The notes under the pieces were generated by a model. The model worked only from the letters and a program-made list of their open reading frames with translations. It did no database searches and was not told where the DNA came from. Position numbers and translations under genes: made by a program. A stretch of DNA of 11,981 nt from Bacteroidetes bacterium UBA4416 (lineage in GTDB: Bacteria > Bacteroidota > Bacteroidia > B-17B0 > Aurantibacillaceae), in the NCBI GenBank assembly GCA_002390745.1, contig DGQK01000022.1, forward strand, positions 92,983-104,963. The letters are read 5' to 3'. Below are positions 6,640 through 11,981 of this stretch, piece by piece. The stretch's first letter is position 1. Each line of letters begins with the position of its first letter.

Positions 6640-7359
6640 TTAAAAGGTAAAGCCAAAGGTGCATTTCAGAGGTTTCAGGTTCACGCCGCTTGTCCTGCCG
6701 TATTTGTAGTTATAGGTGGAAGTTTCTTTCATGTAGAAAAACTCTGCCGCTGTTTCAATGTTCAGGATGATGCTCTTTCCAAACCTCAGCCGTAGGCCGA
6801 TGCCAGGGATTGCGCTCCAGGCGTGGCTTGTAATGGTTGTCAGTTTATAGCCGTAATAACCGGGATAAGGAAGATTGGTGTCGTAGTAAGGACCATCGTA
6901 ATAGGGAGTATGTGTGAGTTCTTTTCCATAGCTGTAGGCCAGGTCTGTGAAAACGTAAGGCATAAGTCTTTTATTGCCGAAATACCTTTGATAACCGGTA
7001 GCGACTTGCAGGGTTTTAAAAGACAGGTCTCTCTCGTGGACAGAACGTACCTTGTTCAGGATGATTTTCTGGAAATAATCCACAGAGCTTCGGATGGCGC
7101 TCTTGCCATGAAAAAACTTCAGGGATAGGCCACTTGCCGCGTAGTGGTCATAAAGGGGTTTATAGTCGCTGTAAAAATTGCCACCGCGTATGGTCGATGA
7201 ATAAATAGTCAAGCCAATTTCGCGGTTCCATCGTTTTGTGCCCGAAGGGGCCTTTGCCAGTTCTATTTGTTGGGCAGCATCATTCGGTTGAACCTGTGCC
7301 TGCATCGGGCATGCAATGCCTAAGGCATATACAAGAGCTAGTAATGTAAATGGTTTCAT
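6640..7359 (-). CDS. Small outer-membrane beta-barrel protein, function unknown
   Basis: The product is 239 residues from the ATG at 7359 (MKPFTLLALVYALGIACPMQAQ, a clear signal peptide cleaved near residue 22). The open frame extends to 7413, but that stretch (MSRAAFSENRG...) lies in the leader downstream of the probable promoter and would bury the signal peptide. The mature protein alternates polar and hydrophobic residues with many Tyr and Phe (WNREIGLTIYSS, LSLKFFHGKSAIRSSVDYF, LQVATGYQRYFG, AIPGIGLRLRFGKSIILNIETAAEFFY) and ends FGFTF, all typical of 8- to 10-stranded outer-membrane barrels. It heads the putative operon with the small exported protein and the sigma factor, so it may be part of the envelope system they control. 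No specific family is recognised. Confidence 0.82.
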   Translation of the reverse strand: MKPFTLLALVYALGIACPMQAQVQPNDAAQQIELAKAPSGTKRWNREIGLTIYSSTIRGGNFYSDYKPLYDHYAASGLSLKFFHGKSAIRSSVDYFQKIILNKVRSVHERDLSFKTLQVATGYQRYFGNKRLMPYVFTDLAYSYGKELTHTPYYDGPYYDTNLPYPGYYGYKLTTITSHAWSAIPGIGLRLRFGKSIILNIETAAEFFYMKETSTYNYKYGRTSGVNLKPLKCTFGFTF

Positions 7360-7361
7360 AA

Positions 7362-7399
7362 GTAAGTGTTTACTTACAAGACCGCGGTTTTCTGAAAAC
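7362..7399 (-). promoter_or_regulatory. Structured leader before the small barrel gene
   Basis: Two inverted repeats lie in the predicted leader. One is GTTTTC-T-GAAAAC (7387-7399). The other is GTAAGT-GTTT-ACTTAC (7362-7377), which ends two bases before the ATG at 7359. The second could fold over the ribosome entry site or act as a DNA operator. No known riboswitch is recognised. Confidence 0.3.
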
Positions 7400-7441
7400 G
7401 CTGCACGCGACAAGCAAAAAAAACTGTATTTTTTTGAGTGT

Positions 7442-7449
7442 CAAAGGTA
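7442..7449 (-). promoter_or_regulatory. Bacteroidota -7 promoter box (TACCTTTG) of the sigma-factor operon
   Basis: On the minus strand this reads TACCTTTG, an exact match to the Bacteroidota TAnnTTTG box. A TTTG lies upstream, at minus-strand 7469-7466, with a 16-base spacer that is shorter than the usual 19-21. Transcription would start about 7435, leaving a leader of about 75 bases before the ATG at 7359. Confidence 0.6.
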
Positions 7450-7451
7450 AA

Positions 7452-7469
7452 TTTGCCTTGTTCGGCAAA
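7452..7469. promoter_or_regulatory. Inverted repeat TTTGCC-N6-GGCAAA at the promoter
   Basis: Perfect 6-base arms (7452-7457 and 7464-7469) separated by six bases lie directly upstream of the -7 box and cover the -33 region. A third copy of the half-site (GGCAAA, 7494-7499) lies 30 bp away in the same orientation, inside the near-palindrome ATTTG-G-CAAAT (7490-7500). The placement fits an operator, although a short transcript hairpin for the upstream gene is also possible. Confidence 0.4.
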
Positions 7470-7506
7470 GCTGCCCCTTAGAATCAGAGATTTGGCAAAT
7501 GGAGAT

Positions 7507-7950
7507 TTATTCTTTTTTCAGGGTCGTTTTCAGCAGGTTGGAATATCCCCTCGCAATCAGGCGGGTTTTATCGGCATTCCAGATCTCGCACTGGGTATTC
7601 ACGATTTGCTTTCCTTTGCGGATGATGTTGGTTTCGGCTATGATCAGGTCGCCCTCGCGTGCCGGCGAAAAATAGTCGATCACATTATTCACGGTCGTGT
7701 AAAAATGTTCTTCGTTCAGCGAGAACATCGTTGCGCCGATAATGTCATCCATGATGGCTGCCGTGACGCCGCCATGCAGCCCCGCGATGGGATTGGTCAT
7801 TTCCTTCCTGACCGTATACCGGAAGGCCAGCTTCCCGCTTTCCGCCGATAAAACAATGGGTTTGAGCCAATGCATAAAAGGGGAGGGTGACGCTGTAAAT
7901 TCTTTTCCGATAAAAGATTGCAGGACATTCAGTTGTTCGTTGGTATTCAT
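7507..7950 (-). CDS. PaaI-like hotdog-fold acyl-CoA thioesterase
   Basis: The 147-residue product has the single-hotdog fold of PaaI/YbgC-type thioesterases, which hydrolyse acyl-CoA or aryl-CoA thioesters in the cytoplasm. The family signature is visible as LHGGVTAAIMDDIIG (residues 58-72), with HGG at 59-61 and Asp68 as the probable catalytic acid, followed by TTVNNVIDYFSPAREGDLIIAET, the typical central strand and turn. Length is normal. The ATG at 7950 is the only good start. A 169-bp gap separates it from the DUF2798 gene, so it may have its own promoter, but it fits the thiolase neighbourhood functionally by recycling CoA. Substrate is unknown. Confidence 0.9.
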   Translation of the reverse strand: MNTNEQLNVLQSFIGKEFTASPSPFMHWLKPIVLSAESGKLAFRYTVRKEMTNPIAGLHGGVTAAIMDDIIGATMFSLNEEHFYTTVNNVIDYFSPAREGDLIIAETNIIRKGKQIVNTQCEIWNADKTRLIARGYSNLLKTTLKKE

Positions 7951-8119
7951 AACGTTGTTAATTGGTATGCGATGTATACATCAGGGATCAGAGTGGGAAT
8001 CCTAATTACTTGTTTTTTGCAAAAAGAGTTGGAGGGCAGCAAACCGGTGGTTTGATGAGACTGCAAGAGTTTAGGACAGGCCTCACGACCCCAAAAACTA
8101 AATCGGCAGAAAGCAATGT
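7951..8119. promoter_or_regulatory. 169-bp gap with three palindromes upstream of the thioesterase gene
   Basis: No gene is seen here. The gap holds a perfect palindrome GATGTATACATC (7971-7982), 20 bases before the thioesterase ATG, the palindrome TTTTTGCAAAAA (8014-8025), and the inverted repeat CAAACC-GGT-GGTTTG (8040-8054). The last could be a weak hairpin ending the upstream transcript, but its T-run comes 15 bases later, so it is not a standard terminator. The first is best placed to be an operator. Confidence 0.35.
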
Positions 8120-8344
8120 TTACATACTCTTTTCCTCTTTAAACAGCCTGTCTACGATCGATTGCACAAAAGGCCCTATCACCAGGATCGCCGGGATCAC
8201 TACCAGGTAGGCAATGAGCCATGAGCGTAGCCAGATCCTCAGAAAGTCCTCCGTGTAGCCAACATTTATAGAAACGAGTGTAAAGGAAATGATACAGGTA
8301 GTAATAATCCCCATAAGGAAGGCAAAGGCCAGTTTTTGTTTCAT
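8120..8344 (-). CDS. Small two-helix membrane protein, DUF2798 type
   Basis: The 74-residue product has two hydrophobic helices, about residues 6-27 and 40-62, joined by a short loop containing FLRIWLRSWLIAY, and a charged tail (DRLFKEEKSM). Length, the helix spacing and the FLR.WLR..LIA....P motif match DUF2798 proteins, integral inner-membrane proteins of unknown function. Its ATG overlaps the thiolase stop (ATGA), so the two genes are co-transcribed and probably translationally coupled. It is likely controlled by the same TetR-type operator. Confidence 0.8.
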   Translation of the reverse strand: MKQKLAFAFLMGIITTCIISFTLVSINVGYTEDFLRIWLRSWLIAYLVVIPAILVIGPFVQSIVDRLFKEEKSM

Positions 8345-9528
8345 GATGAGTGGTGAATTAAGTTTTCAATGATGAGGGCTGATGCGCCGCCGCCGCCGTT
8401 ACAGATGGCTGCCATGCCATACCTCCCTTTTTCCTGCCTCAGCACGGAAGTAAGCGTGGTGAGGATGCGGGCGCCGGATGCCCCGATCGGATGCCCCATG
8501 GCGACAGCGCCGCCATACACATTGATTTTCGCAGGATCCAGGTCAAGGATTTGACGGATGGAAAGGATCACGGACGCATAGGCTTCGTTGATCTCAAAAT
8601 AATCCATATCGCTCAGGCTCAATCCCGCCATTTTCAGCGCTTTGGGCATGGCCAGTGCAGGAGCAGTGGTAAACCATTCAGGTGCCTGCGCCGCATCGGC
8701 ATAAGCCACGATCCTCGCCAGCGGTGTTAAGTTGTATGTTTTGACGCTTTCTTCAGAAGCCAGGATGAGTGCGGCAGCACCGTCGTTCAGGTTGCTGGAG
8801 TTGGCTGCCGTCAGCAAGCCGTCTGCTTCAAATACCGGTTTGAGCCTGGCCACTTTATCAATGATGATTTTGTCCACATCTTCATCGCTCCGGATGCTGA
8901 GCGCAGCGTGTTTGCTTTCGACCTGCACCGGGACGATCTCCGCGGCGAATTTACCGTCCTGTGTGGCTTTCGCGGCTTTCCGGTAGGAGCCGATAGCGTA
9001 TTCGTCAAGTGCCTCCCGGCTCAGGCCGTATCTTTTGACTCCCAGTTCTGCGGCGCTTCCCATATGAAAGTTATGGTACACATCCCACAGGCCGTCCCTG
9101 GTCATTCCATCCGTGAGCGTCATATCGCCGAGTTTGTTGCCTCTTCTCAGCATGGCATAATGCGGAACATTGCTCATGCTTTCCATGCCGCCTGCTACGA
9201 CGATGCCTTCCTGCCCGAGCTGGATCTGCTGGGAAGCGATCATAGCCGCTTTCATCCCCGAAGAGCAGACTTTATTGACGGTGGTGGCATCCGTTTCGTA
9301 CGGAATGCCGGCAAAAACAGCGGCCTGCCTGGCAGGAGCCTGCCCGAGGTTGGCGCTTAATACATTCCCCATGTACACGCTGTTAATAGCGGCAGGGTCG
9401 AGGCCAATGTGTTCATAGGCATGGCGAATGGCTATTGCGCCAAGCTGCGTGGCTGTGAGGTGCGACAGGCTGCCCAGAAGGCCGCCGATAGGCGTGCGTT
9501 TGGCAGATACAATGTAAGCAGGTTTCAT
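8341..9528 (-). CDS. Acetyl-CoA C-acetyltransferase (thiolase)
   Basis: The 395-residue product is a full-length thiolase that condenses two acetyl-CoA to acetoacetyl-CoA, or cleaves 3-ketoacyl-CoA in reverse. The catalytic set is complete: Cys88 in VNKVCSSGMKA (acyl-carrying nucleophile), His346 in GHPIGASGAR, Cys376 in CNGGGGA (proton transfer), and Asn314 in FEINEAYA. AANSSNLNDGAAA is the usual GxSxxNDGA region. The sequence resembles the biosynthetic AtoB/PhaA type by length and motifs, but the physiological direction is not shown. It is the first gene after a TetR-type operator at 9545-9558, is preceded by a TetR-family gene 48 bp upstream, and is followed by a DUF2798 protein with a 4-bp overlap. 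No enoyl-CoA or acyl-CoA dehydrogenase gene lies in the window. Confidence 0.97.
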   Translation of the reverse strand: MKPAYIVSAKRTPIGGLLGSLSHLTATQLGAIAIRHAYEHIGLDPAAINSVYMGNVLSANLGQAPARQAAVFAGIPYETDATTVNKVCSSGMKAAMIASQQIQLGQEGIVVAGGMESMSNVPHYAMLRRGNKLGDMTLTDGMTRDGLWDVYHNFHMGSAAELGVKRYGLSREALDEYAIGSYRKAAKATQDGKFAAEIVPVQVESKHAALSIRSDEDVDKIIIDKVARLKPVFEADGLLTAANSSNLNDGAAALILASEESVKTYNLTPLARIVAYADAAQAPEWFTTAPALAMPKALKMAGLSLSDMDYFEINEAYASVILSIRQILDLDPAKINVYGGAVAMGHPIGASGARILTTLTSVLRQEKGRYGMAAICNGGGGASALIIENLIHHSS

Positions 9529-9544
9529 AGGTCTTTGATTTTAA

Positions 9545-9558
9545 ATACCGGTCGGTAT
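9545..9558. promoter_or_regulatory. Probable TetR operator before the thiolase gene (ATACCG-GT-CGGTAT)
   Basis: A perfect 6-2-6 inverted repeat, ATACCG-GT-CGGTAT, lies 17 bases before the thiolase ATG, in the gap after the TetR gene. The outer pattern ATACC-N4-GGTAT is identical to that of the repeat upstream of the TetR gene (10198-10221). This layout suits repression of the thiolase promoter. Confidence 0.72.
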
Positions 9559-9576
9559 ATTTTTGGTTAAAAAAAA

Positions 9577-10182
9577 TTATTTTTTGATTTCGTGGTGAAT
9601 GATGGCGTCGATACGGTCGAGCATCGAAACTAAAATCTGTTGGTTATTCATCGTTTTAAGCATCATGACGGCTCCCTCCAGGATCGAAATAATGACATAG
9701 GCATATTCCGTGGGGTCGATATTGCGCCTGAACTCCTTGTTTTTTTGTCCCAGTTCGATGATCGCCACAATATCCCTCACAAATACCCGGATGCTCTCCT
9801 GCACCGGCTTTTTCAGGTAGCCCAGGTGATCGTCGGCTTCCACAGCGGCGTTCAGGATAGGGCAGCCGCCGCGCTCGCATATCAGCTTCCAGTTGTTGCG
9901 GTAAAAACGGGTAATGCCCAGCAGCTTTTCAGTGGCCTTTTCATGGCGCCTCACCTCCTGTGCTATGCGTTTTCGCAGAGAATAGAAGTTATAGTGATAG
10001 GCCGCTGCCGCCAGTTCGTCCTTATTCTCAAAGTTCCCGTAAACAGAGCCTTTGGTCAGGGCAGTGGCCTCCATGATGTCAGAAAGCGATGTCCCGGCGT
10101 ATCCCTTTTTATTGAACAAAGGCGCCGCCCGCTCAATGATGTAGGCTTTCGTTTTTTCGGCTTTGGACAAGGTATCTTTCAT
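9577..10182 (-). CDS. TetR-family transcriptional repressor of the thiolase module
   Basis: The 201-residue product starts at the ATG at 10182 (MKDTLSKAEKTKAYIIERAAPLF). The open frame reaches a TTG at 10209, but that start lies inside the operator palindrome and I rejected it. The N-terminal helix-turn-helix is clear: NKKGYAGTSLSDIMEATALTKGSVYGNFENKDELAAAAY (about residues 25-62). The C-terminal ligand domain contains CERGGCPILNAAVEADD, a stretch seen in TetR members with YcdC-like C-terminal domains, whose ligands vary. A -7 promoter box and a palindrome overlap immediately upstream, so it probably represses itself. Both operators share ATACC-N4-GGTAT, and the thiolase, DUF2798 and perhaps thioesterase genes are the likely targets. 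An acyl-CoA or related ligand is inferred from context. Confidence 0.94.
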   Translation of the reverse strand: MKDTLSKAEKTKAYIIERAAPLFNKKGYAGTSLSDIMEATALTKGSVYGNFENKDELAAAAYHYNFYSLRKRIAQEVRRHEKATEKLLGITRFYRNNWKLICERGGCPILNAAVEADDHLGYLKKPVQESIRVFVRDIVAIIELGQKNKEFRRNIDPTEYAYVIISILEGAVMMLKTMNNQQILVSMLDRIDAIIHHEIKK

Positions 10183-10186
10183 CGGG

Positions 10187-10194
10187 CAAATGTA
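10187..10194 (-). promoter_or_regulatory. -7 promoter box (TACATTTG) of the TetR gene
   Basis: On the minus strand this reads TACATTTG, an exact TAnnTTTG match, ending only four bases before the ATG at 10182. Transcription would start near the ATG, so the messenger may be leaderless. The expected -33 region falls in the adjacent palindrome, which explains how repressor binding would block it. Confidence 0.55.
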
Positions 10195-10197
10195 ATA

Positions 10198-10221
10198 AAA
10201 ATATACCAATTGGTATATTTT
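10198..10221. promoter_or_regulatory. Probable autoregulatory TetR operator, 24-bp perfect palindrome
   Basis: A 24-bp perfect palindrome with core ATACCAATTGGTAT (10203-10216 region) extends by A/T pairs on both sides. It lies just upstream of the TetR -7 box, and the core shares ATACC-N4-GGTAT with the site before the thiolase. Confidence 0.75.
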
Positions 10222-10355
10222 AATAAAAAAATTGCAGCGGGTTGATTTTGAATGGAATCAGGAACTGGTAAAAAATCCTAAGAAATGTAGCATCGCCGGC
10301 TAGCCCGGAAATGCTTTTCCCAAATCTTTCCTAAATTGCTTTGGTAATTTGGGAG

Positions 10356-11033
10356 ATGAAAATTCTGATCATTGAAGATGAGCCGGACCTCTTGCAGAAC
10401 ATGGTTCAATCGCTTAAAAAAGAACACTATACCGTAGAAACTGCTGATAGCTATGCTTCCGGCATGGATAAGATCATTGCTTATGATTACACCTGCATCC
10501 TTCTTGATATTGGGTTGCCGGGCGGTAGCGGCCTGCAGATCCTGGAAGAGCTGCGAAACATGAAGAAAACAGACAGCGTCATTATTATTTCTGCAAAGGA
10601 TTCGCTCGATGACAAGCTGACCGGGCTCGATAAAGGAGCCGATGATTACCTCACCAAGCCTTTTCACCTCGCAGAGCTCAATGCCCGCATCAAAGCTGTG
10701 CTCAGGCGCAAATCTTTCGATGGGCAAAATGACGTGTCGGCCGCCAACGTCAGGATACAGCTGTCGGAACGCAGCGTCACGGTAAATGAAAAGCCCGTAG
10801 CGCTCAACCGCAAGGAATACGACCTGCTGATGTATTTCATGGAGAACAGGAGCCGCCTGATCAGTAAAACATCCATTGCAGAGCATGTGTGGGGCGACCA
10901 TGCCGATGAATCGGACGATCTCGAATTTGTGTATTCCCAGATCAAAAACCTTCGTAAAAAGCTGAAAGATGCAGAAGCCGGCCTGGAGATCCAGGCGGTG
11001 TATGGCGTCGGTTATAAGCTCGTGGTATCATGA
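10356..11033 (+). CDS. OmpR-family response regulator of a two-component system
   Basis: The 225-residue product starts at the ATG at 10356 (MKILIIEDEPDLLQ), which has GGGAG immediately before it. A TTG at 10341 is in frame but adds only five residues. The receiver domain (1-118) has the acidic pair Glu7-Asp8, the phosphoacceptor Asp51 in CILLDIGLPGGSG, Ser79 and Lys101 in LTKPF. The winged-helix DNA-binding domain (about 128-223) is of the OmpR/PhoB type, with RKEYDLLMYFMENRSRLISK and YGVGYKL. It is CusR-like in general form. It overlaps the kinase gene by 4 bp (ATGA). The gene reads away from the TetR gene across a 173-bp gap containing a possible weak -7 box, TTGCTTTG (10336-10343). The signal is unknown. 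Confidence 0.97.
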   Translation: MKILIIEDEPDLLQNMVQSLKKEHYTVETADSYASGMDKIIAYDYTCILLDIGLPGGSGLQILEELRNMKKTDSVIIISAKDSLDDKLTGLDKGADDYLTKPFHLAELNARIKAVLRRKSFDGQNDVSAANVRIQLSERSVTVNEKPVALNRKEYDLLMYFMENRSRLISKTSIAEHVWGDHADESDDLEFVYSQIKNLRKKLKDAEAGLEIQAVYGVGYKLVVS

Positions 11034-11981
11034 AACTCGTCAATCATACCCTCCTGTACCTGTCGGGCGCGTTGTTTCTCATCATTGGCGTATGGGCGGT
11101 GATCTTTTATTACAGCATGCTGGATGAAGTGTATGACAGCATCGACGATGGGCTTGATAACTACAAAATGCTCATCATCCAGAAAGCAGGCAGTGATAGT
11201 ACGATCCTCAACAAGCACAGTTTCGAGGAAAGTAATTATTCCATCATACCCATCAGCCGGGAACGCGCTTTACAATCGGTGGAGCGTTATTCGGATACGT
11301 TGATGTACATGCAGAATGAAGAAGACTTTGAGCCGGTACGGATCTTATCCACAGTGTTCAGCATCAAAGACGCTTACTATAAACTGGATGTCATTTCCTC
11401 GATGGTAGAAGAGGATGACCTGATCGAAGACCTGACCTATTATCTTGTATTTCTGTACCTGGCGCTGCTTGTTAGCATTTACCTGCTTAACTTCTTTGTA
11501 CTGCACCGTACCTGGAAGCCTTTTTATACGCTGATGCAGCGCCTCAGGCACTTTAACCTCAGGCAGCCTAAACCGCTGGAAGTTCCCGAAACGAAAGTCA
11601 GCGAATTCAGAGAGCTGAATAAGGCCATCCTTGACTTGCTGAGGAATAACATCGACGTGTACAACAGCCAGAAACAATTCATAGAGAATGCCTCGCACGA
11701 GCTGCAGACACCTCTGGCCATCAGTATTAATAAAATAGAGCTCATGCTGGAAGAGAACGATCTGGACGAGGAAAAAGCCCGGGCCCTGGGTGATGTGATC
11801 AGGAACCTGGAACGATTGACGCGGCTCAACAAGTCCCTGCTACTGCTCACGAAGATAGAGAACCGGCAGTTTGCGGATGAAGAAGTCGTGGATTTTAATG
11901 AGCTGATCCGGCAACAGCTGGACGATTTTTCAGAACTGCTGGAGTTTAAGCAGATCAGCGTTCAGCTCCGGGAGAGCGGTC
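11030..11981 (+). CDS. Sensor histidine kinase, 3' end cut off by the window
   Basis: The first 317 codons are present and the gene runs past the edge. The ATG at 11030 overlaps the regulator stop. Residues about 9-29 form the first membrane helix, about 30-135 a periplasmic sensor domain of roughly 105 residues rich in acidic residues, and about 137-157 the second helix. A linker leads to the HisKA dimerisation domain (about 213-280), with His223 in NASHELQTPLA as phosphoacceptor. Gln replaces the usual Arg/Lys after HEL, a variant I know from Bacteroidota kinases. The catalytic ATPase domain, with its N and G boxes, lies outside the window. It pairs with the upstream response regulator. Confidence 0.95.
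   Translation, partial: MKLVNHTLLYLSGALFLIIGVWAVIFYYSMLDEVYDSIDDGLDNYKMLIIQKAGSDSTILNKHSFEESNYSIIPISRERALQSVERYSDTLMYMQNEEDFEPVRILSTVFSIKDAYYKLDVISSMVEEDDLIEDLTYYLVFLYLALLVSIYLLNFFVLHRTWKPFYTLMQRLRHFNLRQPKPLEVPETKVSEFRELNKAILDLLRNNIDVYNSQKQFIENASHELQTPLAISINKIELMLEENDLDEEKARALGDVIRNLERLTRLNKSLLLLTKIENRQFADEEVVDFNELIRQQLDDFSELLEFKQISVQLRESG

Noticed and set aside
7960..7968. AATTGGTAT, identical to half of the TetR palindrome, upstream of the thioesterase gene
   Set aside because: The other half-site ATACC is absent (TTGTT at that spacing), so it is not counted as a third operator.
9640..10245. 201-codon open frame on the plus strand opposite the TetR gene
   Set aside because: The TetR protein on the minus strand is a clear family member; the plus frame shows no family features and is a shadow.
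10278..10901. 207-codon open frame on the minus strand opposite the response regulator
   Set aside because: The response regulator motifs are complete on the plus strand; this is a shadow frame.

Overview
The window looks like chromosomal DNA from a Bacteroidota bacterium, most likely of the Chitinophagaceae type. This is inferred from content, not from any search. The supporting signs are exact matches to the Bacteroidota -7 promoter box (TAnnTTTG), few Shine-Dalgarno sequences, an ECF sigma factor paired with a membrane protein ending in an outer-membrane barrel, a TonB-dependent receptor ending in Phe, and a histidine kinase with an SHELQTP H-box. No tRNA, rRNA, CRISPR array, transposase or phage gene was seen. 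Base and codon use look even throughout.

Positions 1-7480 hold one long minus-strand block. In transcription order it has a promoter and structured leader (about 7500-7360), a small outer-membrane barrel protein (7359-6640), a small exported Cys-rich protein (6627-6052), an ECF sigma factor with a TTG start (6017-5469), and a protein with a cytoplasmic N-terminus, one membrane helix, a long disordered linker and a C-terminal barrel (5457-3991). A periplasmic PQQ-dependent sorbosone/glucose dehydrogenase-type enzyme (3943-2654) and a TonB-dependent receptor (2670-604) follow. Gaps are 12, 34, 11 and 47 bp, and the last two genes overlap by 17 bp, so a single operon is plausible. A possible 31-residue ORF (548-453) and a coiled-coil repeat protein (378-19) follow on the same strand.

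Positions 7507-10182 hold a minus-strand acyl-CoA module: a TetR-family regulator, a thiolase, a two-helix DUF2798-type membrane protein overlapping the thiolase by 4 bp, and, after a 169-bp gap, a PaaI-like hotdog thioesterase. Two inverted repeats with the same pattern, ATACC-N4-GGTAT, lie before the thiolase and before the TetR gene, which predicts that the regulator controls both.

Positions 10356-11981 read on the plus strand: an OmpR-family response regulator, then a sensor histidine kinase overlapping it by 4 bp and cut off by the window end.

The most interesting part is the sigma-to-receptor operon. The receptor has features I recall from the E. coli PQQ transporter YncD/PqqU, and its start overlaps the end of a predicted PQQ enzyme, which suggests a cofactor-scavenging and periplasmic sugar-oxidation locus. 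The sigma partner resembles the dual-membrane-spanning anti-sigma factors (Dma) described in Bacteroides. An envelope-spanning regulator may therefore control PQQ uptake and use. This link is inference.
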